A stretch of 64,000 nucleotides of DNA, from NCBI RefSeq assembly GCF_014863585.1, contig NZ_CP062253.1:1080501-1144500 (forward strand). Direction: 5' to 3'. This DNA comes from Pseudomonas gozinkensis (GTDB lineage: Bacteria > Pseudomonadota > Gammaproteobacteria > Pseudomonadales > Pseudomonadaceae). Positions 21,199 to 29,592 of this stretch are shown in pieces; within the stretch, counting starts at the first letter, position 1, and the number at the start of each line of letters is the position of its first letter. A program made the position numbers and the translations under genes. The notes below the pieces were generated by a model. That model worked only from the letters and a program-made list of their open reading frames with translations. It was not told the DNA's origin and made no database searches.

Positions 21199-21423
21199 TG
21201 TGTATCTCCGTATTGCATTTGCGTCGCTCCGGGTAGGAGTTTCGCCTGACGCAGCGCCGGGGTAGAGGGCTGCGTTTTTTGACAAGCAAGGATTATTCCT
21301 CATTTTCGTGACGAACCAGAGACTTTCGTACCATTTCATGGCTTGAACCGTTTGGGGGCATCAGGAGTAGAATGGGATCCAACTGCGCCCACAAACTCTT
21401 CCAACAAGGACGTGTCCGAGCAA

Positions 21424-22383
21424 ATGCCTGTCATTACTGACGTTCGCCCTGCTATGCAGGCATCTGTTGCGCTTGAGCGCGAAGAGCTTTTCCCGATACG
21501 TGAAGTGGCGCGTCTGACCGGCGTGAACCCGGTCACGTTGCGCGCCTGGGAACGCCGCTATGGTTTGATCCAGCCAACGCGCACCGAAAGTGGGCATCGT
21601 TTGTATTCGATGACCGATATCGAGCGTGTTCGCAGCATCGTCGACTGGATCGACCGCGGTGTCTCGGTGAGCAAGGTCGGCAAGATCCTCGCCAAGACCG
21701 AGCCGATGAAGGTGCTGAGTTACTTCATTCCCGATGATCTGGTGCAGGCGGACTACATCCAGTGGCAAGAGCAGGTCCAGCAGGCGGTCAGTTCATTCGA
21801 TGATCAGTTGCTCGACCGGGTTTACGGACAGATTTTCTCCTCCTATACCTTGCCCGTAGTGTTTCAGGACATCCTGATGCCGCTGTGGCTGCAAATGCTG
21901 CAGCGTCAGGACGCATTCGGACAAACCAGCGAGTGGTTGTTCTTCGATGGTTTTCTGAGAGCGAAGGTGCTGCAGCGCATCGTCGTGCTGCGGGGCTCGC
22001 AACCGCGCAAGGTGATTGTCAGCGCACTGGCCGGTCAATGCCGTGAACTTGAATTGCTGGTAGCGGCGTTGTTTCTCAGTGGCCATGAAGCGGGCGTTCG
22101 GGTATTGACTACCGGTCAGCCGTTCGATGAGTTGACACTGGTGTGCGAAAAGACCAGGCCTCAGGCGCTGGTGCTGTTTTCCAATCACGCGCCGACCGCA
22201 GAACTGCCAAGACGTTTGAGCCGTCTGGCCCTGAGCCTTGATTGTCAGTTGATGCTGGCGGGCGATGCGGCCGATCTGGCGCAGGACAGCCTGGCGGGAT
22301 CATCGGTCGGCTGCCTGGGCAATGAAGGATCGACCATGCGCCAGCGCATGAATCAGTTCCTCGCAGGAACGCTGGATACCTGA
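21424..22383 (+). CDS. MerR-family light-response regulator, class II LitR (PplR) type
   Basis: The protein has about 319 residues. The N-terminal MerR helix-turn-helix (about 25-95: REVARLTGVNPVTLRAWERR and GHRLYSMTDIERV) is followed by a helical bundle and a C-terminal fold like the B12-binding domain of LitR/CarH. The cobalamin ligand signature (E/D-x-H-x-x-G) is replaced by AGQCRELE, so B12 is probably not bound. This is the class II LitR pattern described in P. putida (PplR1-3), where PplR works with LOV photoreceptors. The adjacent LOV gene most resembles PpSB1-LOV, which is paired with PplR3. The start is uncertain (GTG 21412 or ATG 21424). Confidence 0.82.
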   Translation: MPVITDVRPAMQASVALEREELFPIREVARLTGVNPVTLRAWERRYGLIQPTRTESGHRLYSMTDIERVRSIVDWIDRGVSVSKVGKILAKTEPMKVLSYFIPDDLVQADYIQWQEQVQQAVSSFDDQLLDRVYGQIFSSYTLPVVFQDILMPLWLQMLQRQDAFGQTSEWLFFDGFLRAKVLQRIVVLRGSQPRKVIVSALAGQCRELELLVAALFLSGHEAGVRVLTTGQPFDELTLVCEKTRPQALVLFSNHAPTAELPRRLSRLALSLDCQLMLAGDAADLAQDSLAGSSVGCLGNEGSTMRQRMNQFLAGTLDT

Positions 22384-22386
22384 GAA

Positions 22387-22992
22387 TCAGGTGTGCAGGG
22401 CGGGGTGGGTCAGACGATGCTGCTGCAGGATGAACTGGCGCAGACGTTCGGTTTCGTCGGCGTCGCTCTGGCTCAAGTCGTAGGCGTAGAAACCGCTTTC
22501 GGTTTCCCGTTCGAAGGTGCCGCGCAGGGAAATCCGCTCATAGCCTGACGGGCTGAACCACAAGGCGAAATGCTTAGGTGGCTTGGTCTTGTTGCGCACT
22601 TCCAGCAACACGCCTTTGTGCGAAACCTCGTGAACCCACAGCGTACCCGGCTGGCCTTTGGCATTTTCCAGTGCCACCGGTTCTTCCAGGGTCAGGCGCC
22701 ATGGCCGCACCATTGGCCCATCTTCATAGATGCTGGGTACGCCCAGGCGCAGGTGCAGGGCATGGAACTCGTCTTCCACCAGATGCAGCGGAAAAGTCAT
22801 CTGCTGATTTTCGAAGTTGGCCTGGATGGTGACTTGCTCATGGGCCGCCAGGCGCGTGAGCAGATCACGGATCTGCGAACCACCATTGACCAGCAGGCTC
22901 GACGTCGCATCCCGCACATTGAGCTGCGGGTTGTGTTGCATGGTCTGGATGAAATCCAGCTCATCCTGGGTCAGGAGGGCGTCACGCTGCAT
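22387..22992 (-). CDS. PilZ-like domain protein next to LOV gene
   Basis: The 201-residue protein has an N-terminal YcgR-like half (about 1-90) and a C-terminal PilZ-like barrel. The c-di-GMP motifs are degenerate: R-x-x-R at 96-99 instead of RxxxR, and EVSHKG at 122-127 instead of (D/N)xSxxG, so ligand binding is doubtful. ATG 22992 starts 55 bases after the LOV stop codon on the same strand, and its stop meets the MerR gene convergently 4 bases away. It may link light sensing to motility or surface behaviour; this is inference. Confidence 0.7.
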   Translation of the reverse strand: MQRDALLTQDELDFIQTMQHNPQLNVRDATSSLLVNGGSQIRDLLTRLAAHEQVTIQANFENQQMTFPLHLVEDEFHALHLRLGVPSIYEDGPMVRPWRLTLEEPVALENAKGQPGTLWVHEVSHKGVLLEVRNKTKPPKHFALWFSPSGYERISLRGTFERETESGFYAYDLSQSDADETERLRQFILQQHRLTHPALHT

Positions 22993-23046
22993 GGCTAACT
23001 CGAAATGAATAATTACAAAGTCATTGGTGATTGTAGTTAATGACAA

Positions 23047-23523
23047 TTAGTTCGCTGTTTTGTTTGCGCCGTTCGTCGCTTTCAAGGCTGCGAGTTCGGC
23101 TTCGAGTGCCGCAACCTTGGCTTCCAGTTGTACAACCCGCTGCTGTGCCTTGACCTGAACCGTGACGTCTTTTTGCACGCCTACGACGTAGGTCAGCCCG
23201 TCTTCGGCATTTTTTACTGTCGACAGGGACAGCTCGTTCCAGAAGGGCGTGCCGTCCTTGCGGTAGTTACGCAGGATTTCGCGGCATGAACCACCGCTTT
23301 TCAGTGCCTCGCGGATCACTCCGAGACCGGCCTGGTCGCGATCCCCGGCCTGCAGGAAACGACAGTCCTGATAGAGAATTTCTTCGCGGGTGTAGCCGGT
23401 CATTTTTTCGAATGCCGGATTCACGTAGATCAGGATGTTGTCCTGATCGCCTTCCTTTTCTGCCACCACGATCCCGTCGTTCGATGCGTTGATCACCATT
23501 TGCAGTAGATTGGCATTGATCAT
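23047..23523 (-). CDS. Short LOV-domain blue-light photoreceptor (PpSB1-LOV type)
   Basis: The 158-residue protein is a single LOV domain with flanking helices and no effector. The flavin-binding signature YQDCRFLQ holds photoactive Cys54. NYRKDGTPFWNELS (about 103-116) supplies the flavin-contacting Asn residues, and VGVQKDV has the Gln that reports adduct formation. A C-terminal coiled coil (about 123-152: heptads such as VVQLEAKVAALEAELAAL) should dimerise it. This is the layout of P. putida PpSB1-LOV, known for very slow dark recovery and needed for light-induced transcription with PplR. It heads a minus-strand unit with the PilZ-like gene and converges on the MerR gene. Confidence 0.93.
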   Translation of the reverse strand: MINANLLQMVINASNDGIVVAEKEGDQDNILIYVNPAFEKMTGYTREEILYQDCRFLQAGDRDQAGLGVIREALKSGGSCREILRNYRKDGTPFWNELSLSTVKNAEDGLTYVVGVQKDVTVQVKAQQRVVQLEAKVAALEAELAALKATNGANKTAN

Positions 23524-23676
23524 CTATGAAGCCTTACAAGGATTTCGGTGGCAGGCATTCTAGAAGATCGACCGGCGCTGTCTACTGGCCATCAGCGCTT
23601 ATCGAGAGCCAATCGCAACATGTCGCCACTGGCTGTTACTATCGCCGCTCTTTTTTTCAGTTTCAGGATCAGATTG

Positions 23677-24132
23677 ATGAAAGTCGCCATCCTCTCCGGC
23701 TCGGTGTACGGCACGGCCGAAGAAGTCGCTCGCCACGCTCAGAGCCTGTTGAAAGCCGCCGGTTTTGAAACCTTCTATAACGCGCGCGCCAGCCTTGCCG
23801 ATCTCCAGGCCTTCGGACCTGAAGCCTTGCTCGGGGTGACTTCGACCACCGGCATGGGCGAGCTGCCGGACAACCTGCAACCGTTGTATTCGGCGATTCG
23901 CGACCAGTTGCCGGCGGCCTGGCGTGGTTTGCCAGGCGCGGTGATCGCTTTGGGCGACGCCAGCTACGGCGACACCTTCTGCGGCGGCGGCGAGCAATTG
24001 CGCGAATTGTTCGGCGAACTGGGTGTGCGCGAAGTGCAGGACATGCTGCGCATCGACGCCAGTGAAAGCGTCACCCCGGAAACCGACGCCGAGCCTTGGC
24101 TGGAACAGTTGATCGCCACGCTCAAGGGCTGA
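23677..24132 (+). CDS. Flavodoxin (MioC-like)
   Basis: The 151-residue FMN-binding electron carrier has the phosphate loop SGSVYGTAEEVA (about 7-18) and flavin-contact loops around TSTTGMGELPDN and GDASYGDTFCGGGEQL. Short flavodoxins of the MioC type support biotin synthase or other radical and P450 reactions; the partner here is unknown. The start at 23677 gives MKVAILSGS. The 3' end overlaps the convergent LysR gene by 11 bases. Confidence 0.9.
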   Translation: MKVAILSGSVYGTAEEVARHAQSLLKAAGFETFYNARASLADLQAFGPEALLGVTSTTGMGELPDNLQPLYSAIRDQLPAAWRGLPGAVIALGDASYGDTFCGGGEQLRELFGELGVREVQDMLRIDASESVTPETDAEPWLEQLIATLKG

Positions 24133-25009
24133 TCCCGCGCTCGCGCAACAACTCCAGCCATGCTTGTGCAGCCTTCGACAGGTAGGCACCCCGACGCCAG
24201 ATGAAAGCGATGTCCCAGCGCAAGTAATCCGGTGCTTTCAAGGTCAGGCGCACCACGCCTGGCCGCACCAGACCGCGCGCCACCACGCTGGGCAGCAACA
24301 CCACGCCTTGTCCGGCGGCGACCAGCGCCGCGAGAAAATCCGCCTGGCCACTGCGCCCGCCTTCCTTGGGGGTGAAACCCATCTGCTGGCACGCCTGTAG
24401 CAACCGATCGTTGAGCACAAAACTGCGCTGATACAAAAGGAACGGCGTATCGGCCAATTCCTCCAGACCGATGCCACCCTTCGTTGCCAGTGGGTGATCC
24501 ACCGGTAGCAGCGCATCGAGCGGCTCATCGCAGAACGGCTGGAAGTCGAACTGCGGATCTTTCGGCAGCAGACTGCCGCCCAACTCCAGCTCCCCGCTGA
24601 GCACCGCCTGTTCAATGTTGCGGCTGCCGCCCTCAAGCAACTGCACGCTGATGTTCGGATAACGCCGGCGGTATTCGGCGAACAGCCCGGCAAACAACGC
24701 ATCGCTACCGAGCAATGGCAGCCCGAGACGTAACTCGCCGCGTGCCAGATGGCTGAGGTCATCCAGTTCACTGAGCAATTCATTGCGCAACCGCAGCATG
24801 CCTTCGGCCCGTTGCAGCACCACGCTGCCGGCGGCGGTCAGGCGTATCTGCGAGCCGAGTCGTTCGAGCAGCGGGGTGCCGAGGCTCTGTTCGAGCTGTG
24901 CGATCTGCTTGCTCACGGCGGACTGACTGATGTGCAGGGTTTTCGCGGCTTGGGTGAAACCGCCCTGATGCATGACTTCGACGAAGCTTTTGAGCTGTTT
25001 GAATTCCAT
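24122..25009 (-). CDS. LysR-family regulator of lrgA-lrgB
   Basis: The 295-residue LysR protein has an N-terminal winged helix (MEFKQLKSFVEVMHQGGF, SQSAVSKQIAQLEQSLG) and a C-terminal effector domain. It is divergent from the lrgA-lrgB pair with 95 bases between, the CidR arrangement, in which the LysR protein responds to carbon overflow metabolites (acetate or pyruvate) in Gram-positive bacteria; transfer of that role is inference. ATG 25009 is the family start; the upstream in-frame ATG at 25087 would extend into the shared promoter. Confidence 0.9.
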   Translation of the reverse strand: MEFKQLKSFVEVMHQGGFTQAAKTLHISQSAVSKQIAQLEQSLGTPLLERLGSQIRLTAAGSVVLQRAEGMLRLRNELLSELDDLSHLARGELRLGLPLLGSDALFAGLFAEYRRRYPNISVQLLEGGSRNIEQAVLSGELELGGSLLPKDPQFDFQPFCDEPLDALLPVDHPLATKGGIGLEELADTPFLLYQRSFVLNDRLLQACQQMGFTPKEGGRSGQADFLAALVAAGQGVVLLPSVVARGLVRPGVVRLTLKAPDYLRWDIAFIWRRGAYLSKAAQAWLELLRERGISP

Positions 25010-25104
25010 GGCCTGATTCCAGATTGGAATGACTTTGAGTCTAACAATTCGCTTCGGAGATGGCAGGCGGGTTCGTAAAATAGGCACCTGAAAGGAGCCA
25101 GCCG

Positions 25105-25491
25105 ATGAAAGCCTCGACCCTTAAATACCTCTCCCGCCTGCTGGCCGAACTGGCCGTGCTGCTCGCTCTCTACCTGCTCGGCTGCCAGATCGCTGCGTGG
25201 CTGGCCTGGCCGATTCCCGGCGGCGTAATCGGCATGGCGCTGTTGCTGCTGGGTTTCGCGTTCGGCTGGGTCAAGCCGGCGGCGCTGCAAATGGGCGCAG
25301 GATTGCTGATGGCCGAGATGTTGCTGTTCTTCATTCCGGCGCTGATGAGTCTGCTGGATTACGGCGCGTTGCTGCGCGATGACGGCTGGCGGATCTTGTT
25401 GGTGATCGCGGCCAGTACGCTGATGGTGATGCTGGTGACCGCGTTCACCGTGGAACTGGCCGTGCGCCTGAGGCGGTCCCATGAAGCTTGA
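25105..25491 (+). CDS. CidA/LrgA family membrane protein
   Basis: The 128-residue inner-membrane protein has four predicted helices (about 15-33, 38-57, 68-88 and 93-115). The LrgA/CidA family is holin-like, and in several bacteria it forms part of a pyruvate/acetate or small-metabolite transport system with LrgB. It has a good ribosome site (GAAAGGAG just upstream). It overlaps lrgB by 11 bases. Confidence 0.9.
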   Translation: MKASTLKYLSRLLAELAVLLALYLLGCQIAAWLAWPIPGGVIGMALLLLGFAFGWVKPAALQMGAGLLMAEMLLFFIPALMSLLDYGALLRDDGWRILLVIAASTLMVMLVTAFTVELAVRLRRSHEA

Positions 25492-26167
25492 GTTGATGCC
25501 GATGTTCTGGCTGGCATTCACGTTGCTGGCCTATCTGTTCAGTCGCTGGCTGTATCGCCGGACGGGGCGTTACGTGCTGTCACCACTGATTCTGGTCCCC
25601 GCGTTGCTGCTGGCGCTTGCTGTGCCGCTGCACACCGCTTACGCCGAATATTCGAGCAACACCCATTGGCTGATGCGGGTGCTCGGTCCGGTCACCGTGG
25701 CGTTTGCGGTGCCGATCTGGCAACAGCGGCGATTGCTGGTGCGGCATTGGTCGGCGTTGCTGCTGGGCATGCTGGCCGGCAGTGCGGCGTCGATTGCCAC
25801 TTCGTTCGGCCTCGCAAAAGCGCTGGCGCTGGACAGTTCGGTGACGCTGTCGCTGGTGCCGCGCTCGATCACCACGCCATTCGCCATGCCGTTGGCGCAA
25901 GACCTCGGTGGCGTGCCGGAACTGACAGCGGTGTTCGTGATGTTCACCGGGGTGTTCGGCGCCATGCTCGGCGGCGTGCTGCTCAAGTGGCTGCCGCTGC
26001 GCAGCGCCCTGGCGCGCGGTGCATTGTTCGGCGTCGGTGCGCACGGTGCCGGGGTCAGCCGGGCCCATGAAGTGGGCGGCGAAGAAGGCTCGGTGGCGGG
26101 GCTGGTGATGGTGCTGACCGGGCTGCTCAATCTGTTCGCAGCGCCTTTGTTGGCGTCGTTGCTTTGA
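25481..26167 (+). CDS. LrgB/CidB family membrane protein
   Basis: The 228-residue multi-pass inner-membrane protein is the partner of the LrgA-type protein. The family core SVTLSLVPRSITTPFAMPLA and GARGALFGVGAHGAGVSRA-like segment (about 175-200) are present. The start lies within the end of lrgA, so translation is coupled. Confidence 0.9.
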   Translation: MKLELMPMFWLAFTLLAYLFSRWLYRRTGRYVLSPLILVPALLLALAVPLHTAYAEYSSNTHWLMRVLGPVTVAFAVPIWQQRRLLVRHWSALLLGMLAGSAASIATSFGLAKALALDSSVTLSLVPRSITTPFAMPLAQDLGGVPELTAVFVMFTGVFGAMLGGVLLKWLPLRSALARGALFGVGAHGAGVSRAHEVGGEEGSVAGLVMVLTGLLNLFAAPLLASLL

Positions 26168-26299
26168 CATGGATCCAAGCTGTTTGCGTAGCTGACTCGT
26201 TCAGTCATCAAGCTGGCTGCCAATGCAACTACGCGACGGTCCGGGGCTGACTAGACTGCTGACACACGCAAAAACAATAAGAACGCAGAGGTGCATACA

Positions 26300-27082
26300 G
26301 TGAGCGTAGCCCCCGTCCCTTCGTCCGTGAATGTCAAAGACCAGGTCAGTGCCGCGGAATGGCAGACCCGGGTCGATCTGGCCGCCTGTTATCGTCTGGT
26401 CGCGCTGCATGGCTGGGACGATCTGATCTTCACCCACATTTCCGCCAAGGTGCCGGGCACCGAAGATTTCCTGATCAATCCCTTTGGCCTGATGTTCCAT
26501 GAGATCACCGCGTCGAGTCTGGTGAAGGTCGATCAGGCCGGCAACAAGCTCATGGACAGCCCTTACGAAATCAATCCCGCCGGCTACACCATCCACAGCG
26601 CCGTGCACGAAGTCCGGCACGACGTGGCTTGCGTGCTGCACACCCACACCGCCTCGGGTGTCGCGGTGTCGGCGCAGAAGCAGGGCGTGTTGCCGATCAG
26701 TCAGCAATCGTTGTTCGTGCTGTCGAGCCTGGCCTTTCACGCCTATGAAGGTGTGGCGCTTAACCATGAAGAGAAAGCGCGGTTGCAGGCGGATCTGGGT
26801 GACAACAATTTCCTGATGCTGCACAACCACGGTCTGCTGACCTGTGGCGCCACCATCGCCGACACGTTCCTGATGATGTTCACCTTTCAGCGTGCGTGCG
26901 ACATCCAGGTCATGGCGCAGACCGGCGGTGCCGAACTGATCGCCATCGAACCGCAGATCCTGGCAGGCGCCAAGGCGATGATCGCCGGCGTCACCAAAAG
27001 TGCTCAAGGCATGGGTGGCGCGCTGGCCTGGCCGGCGCTGCTGCGCAAACTCGATAAACAAGACCCGGGGTATAGACTCTAA
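26300..27082 (+). CDS. Class II aldolase/adducin family protein
   Basis: This cytoplasmic protein has about 260 residues with the class II aldolase zinc site: HTHTASG (about 115-121) and HNHGLL (about 180-185). It belongs to the group annotated only as class II aldolase/adducin, with unknown sugar or ketoacid substrate. It starts at GTG; 26300 is chosen because AGAGG at 26285-26289 is better spaced than for the GTG at 26291. The stop TAA overlaps the start of the hydrolase gene by one base, so the two are an operon. Confidence 0.87.
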   Translation: MSVAPVPSSVNVKDQVSAAEWQTRVDLAACYRLVALHGWDDLIFTHISAKVPGTEDFLINPFGLMFHEITASSLVKVDQAGNKLMDSPYEINPAGYTIHSAVHEVRHDVACVLHTHTASGVAVSAQKQGVLPISQQSLFVLSSLAFHAYEGVALNHEEKARLQADLGDNNFLMLHNHGLLTCGATIADTFLMMFTFQRACDIQVMAQTGGAELIAIEPQILAGAKAMIAGVTKSAQGMGGALAWPALLRKLDKQDPGYRL

Positions 27083-27984
27083 TGCCTCTCACCGAGATCC
27101 CTCTGAGTGTCTGGCGCAAACGCAGCCAGACGTTTGTCTTCCGTGGTCAGCCGATCCGTTACTGGACGGCCGGGCAGGGCGAACCGCTGCTGCTGATCCA
27201 TGGTTTCCCGACGGCCAGTTGGGACTGGCATTACCTGTGGCAGCCGCTGTCCCAGCGCTACCGGGTGATTGCCTGCGACATGCTCGGCTTCGGCGACTCG
27301 GCCAAACCGCTCAATCACACTTACAGCCTGCTGGAGCAGGCCGATCTGCAACAGGCCTTGCTGGCGCAACTGCAGATCGAGCAACCGGTACACGTTCTGG
27401 CCCACGACTACGGCGACAGCGTTGCCCAGGAACTGCTGGCCCGGCATTACGAAGATCAGATCGAGGTCGCCAGTTGCGTGTTCCTCAACGGCGGTCTGTT
27501 TCCGGAAACCCATCGGCCATTGCTGACGCAAAAACTCCTGCTCAGCCCGCTGGGCTGGATGATCGGCCGGGCGTTCACCCGTGATGCGCTGGTGAAAAGT
27601 TTCCATCAGGTTTTCGGCCCAGACACCCGGCCCAGCGAAAGCGAAATGGATGATTTCTGGAGTCTGATCGAATGCAATCGCGGGCCACGAGTCATGCACA
27701 AGCTGATTCACTACATTCCCGAGCGCCGGGTTCAGCGTGATCGCTGGGTCGCGGCGATGCAGCGCGGCGAGGTGCCGTTGAGGGTGATCGATGGCGAAGT
27801 CGATCCGATTTCCGGGGCGCACATGGTCGAGCGCTATCGCGAACTGATTCCCGACGCGGACACCGTACTGTTGCCGGGCATTGGTCACTACCCGCAAACC
27901 GAAGCGCCGGTGCAGGTGCTCAAGCACTACCTCGAGTTTCGCGATCACTTCGTGTTGCCGCCGCGCAAGGTGGCATGCTCCTGA
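27082..27984 (+). CDS. Alpha/beta hydrolase with aspartate nucleophile
   Basis: The 300-residue alpha/beta hydrolase has the oxyanion motif HGFPTASW at 40-47. The nucleophile elbow is AHDYGDS with Asp109 rather than Ser, the state found in haloalkane dehalogenases, epoxide hydrolases and MEST-like proteins. The acid is in DGEVDPIS and the base is His in GIGHYPQ. The substrate is unknown. It is coupled to the aldolase gene. Confidence 0.87.
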   Translation: MPLTEIPLSVWRKRSQTFVFRGQPIRYWTAGQGEPLLLIHGFPTASWDWHYLWQPLSQRYRVIACDMLGFGDSAKPLNHTYSLLEQADLQQALLAQLQIEQPVHVLAHDYGDSVAQELLARHYEDQIEVASCVFLNGGLFPETHRPLLTQKLLLSPLGWMIGRAFTRDALVKSFHQVFGPDTRPSESEMDDFWSLIECNRGPRVMHKLIHYIPERRVQRDRWVAAMQRGEVPLRVIDGEVDPISGAHMVERYRELIPDADTVLLPGIGHYPQTEAPVQVLKHYLEFRDHFVLPPRKVACS

Positions 27985-28022
27985 AAACGTGCCGCAGGCG
28001 CCTGGCGCCTCGGCATGTTTTC
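27983..28022 (+). terminator. Hairpin after the hydrolase gene
   Basis: A long stem pairs GAAAAC-TGCCG-AGGCGCC with its complement (one bulge and one mismatch) and ends in TTTTC. It starts at the stop codon of the hydrolase gene. Confidence 0.7.
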
Positions 28023-28136
28023 ATCATCCCCCAGCCTTATCGCGCACCATTCAGCCCCAGCCGTGTTCGTTGTGACCGCACGCTCTGTGCCTGACACTCG
28101 GGGACACTGTCCCTCAGGCCTGCTGGAGTTGCCCCG

Positions 28137-29048
28137 ATGAATGAGTCTGTGCGTTTCGAAGATAAAGTCGTGATCGTCACCGGAGCCGGTGGTGGCCTGG
28201 GGCGGGCTCATGCTTTGCTGTTCGCCAAACAGGGCGCCAAAGTGTTGGTCAACGACCTCGGTGGCTCGACCCAGGGCGAAGGCGCCAACGCTTCGGCCGC
28301 TGATCGCGTGGTGGCGGAAATCCGCGAAGCCGGCGGCATCGCCGAAGCCAACCATGACTCGGTCACCGACGGCGACAAACTGGTGCAGAACGCGCTCGAT
28401 GTGTTCGGCCGCGTCGATGTGGTGGTCAACAACGCCGGGATCCTGCGCGACAAGACCTTCCACAAAATGGAAGACGCCGACTGGGATCTGGTCTATCGCG
28501 TCCACGTCGAAGGCGCCTACAGGGTGACACGCGCGGCTTGGCCACATCTGCGCGAGCAAAACTACGGCCGGGTGATCTTCACCGCCTCGACCTCGGGCAT
28601 CTACGGCAACTTCGGCCAGTCCAACTATGGCATGGCCAAACTCGGCCTCTACGGCCTGACCCGCACCCTGGCCATCGAAGGTCGCAAGAACAACATCCTG
28701 GTCAACGCCATCGCCCCCACCGGCGGCACGCGCATGACCGAAGGCCTGATCCCGCCGCAAGTGTTCGAGCAACTCAAACCGGAACTGGTCAGCCCGCTGG
28801 TGGTGTACCTGGGCAGCGAACAATGCCAGGAAACCTCGGGCCTGTTCGAAGTCGGCGGCGGCTGGATGGGCAAGGTGCGCTGGGAGCGCAGCCTGGGCGC
28901 CGGGTTCGATCCTCGCGTCGGTTTTTCCCCGGAAGACGTCGCGGCGCACTGGCAGCAGATCTGTGATTTCGAAGGCGCGGCGCATCCGAAGGACAACATC
29001 GAAGCGCTGAAGGAAATGATGGGGAATCTGCAGAAGTATTCGCTCTGA
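28137..29048 (+). CDS. Short-chain dehydrogenase, multifunctional-enzyme type 2-like
   Basis: The 303-residue NAD(P)-dependent oxidoreductase has the Rossmann motif TGAGGGLGRAHA at 15-26 followed by VNDLGGSTQGEG, the form seen in the (3R)-hydroxyacyl-CoA dehydrogenase part of peroxisomal multifunctional enzyme 2. The catalytic Ser is in TASTSGIYG, with YGMAK downstream. The chain beyond about 250 is longer than plain SDRs and ends without hydratase or SCP domains. A role in fatty acyl-CoA oxidation is inference. CTGGAG precedes the start. Confidence 0.88.
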   Translation: MNESVRFEDKVVIVTGAGGGLGRAHALLFAKQGAKVLVNDLGGSTQGEGANASAADRVVAEIREAGGIAEANHDSVTDGDKLVQNALDVFGRVDVVVNNAGILRDKTFHKMEDADWDLVYRVHVEGAYRVTRAAWPHLREQNYGRVIFTASTSGIYGNFGQSNYGMAKLGLYGLTRTLAIEGRKNNILVNAIAPTGGTRMTEGLIPPQVFEQLKPELVSPLVVYLGSEQCQETSGLFEVGGGWMGKVRWERSLGAGFDPRVGFSPEDVAAHWQQICDFEGAAHPKDNIEALKEMMGNLQKYSL

Positions 29049-29150
29049 TTCCTTGAGGTATTCAGCAGGACTTTCCCAGTCCTGCTTTCCCCTTCGAGCG
29101 CTCGCCTCGAGAGCCTCTGCCGCTGTTTTCCCGCCCAAAACACCGCCCAT

Positions 29151-29178
29151 AAAAAAGGCCGCTGCAAACGCAGCGGCC
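29151..29178 (-). terminator. Minus-strand Rho-independent terminator with no annotated gene upstream
   Basis: The 9-base stem GGCCGCTGC/GCAGCGGCC with a 4-base loop has A6 on the plus-strand left side, so it terminates minus-strand RNA (U6 after the stem). No minus-strand gene is known upstream of it; see the candidate small RNA. Confidence 0.85.
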
Positions 29179-29346
29179 AAGGTAAGACGTTGGATCAAGG
29201 AGCTACAAATCAACGTCAGTGAACACCGGGGCGATGGATCGAAAAACGCTTCGCGCCATCAGAAATCGGTTGCCGACGACTCGGTCGCGGACTTTGTGCT
29301 TGCTGGCTGTGTGCCGTGAAAGCCCGCTCAGAATAAGGGCAGGCGC
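29151..29346 (-). ncRNA. Candidate small RNA
   Basis: The 544-base gap between the SDR and DUF1302 genes (29049-29592) holds a minus-strand terminator (29151-29178). Upstream of it is an imperfect hairpin (29233-29260: GATGG and CGAA pairing with TTCG and CCATC), and a CTATTTTT stretch at 29354-29361 could be a -10 element for sigma-70 or RpoS. The right boundary is a guess. A 62-codon minus-strand frame (29203-29391) in the same place has no convincing ribosome site or protein features, so RNA is preferred. I could not assign a known family. Confidence 0.4.
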
Positions 29347-29375
29347 CTCAGGGAAAAATAGCGATTCCGGACATG

Positions 29376-29400
29376 CACTGTTACGGGGCATGTAACAGTG
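29376..29400. promoter_or_regulatory. Perfect inverted repeat, probable operator upstream of DUF1302 gene
   Basis: CACTGTTAC, seven bases, then GTAACAGTG: perfect 9-base arms. It lies 193 bases before the DUF1302 start and 15 bases upstream of the possible minus-strand -10 element. It has no T run, so it is a protein site rather than a terminator. The cognate regulator is unknown; the LuxR-type gene at 32.9 kb is one candidate. Confidence 0.5.
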
Positions 29401-29592
29401 ACGCGCACTGGCCTGGTCATTATCCGTTGCGTTGATAGTGGTTCATCCAGCCGGTTCATGGCTGGCGCAAAGCCTTGTCGCAGGCGGGGATTCATCCTTT
29501 CGAGCGACAGCGTGAATACCTCCTTGGTGCGCTTATCCTCGCCGTGGCGCGGCAGTAGGGTGGGGCCTTCTGTCACTCACCGGGGAAGACGC

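Noticed and set aside
29203..29391. 62-codon minus-strand frame as a small protein gene
   Set aside because: No clear ribosome site or conserved features; its position before a terminator fits a small RNA better. Kept only as an alternative.
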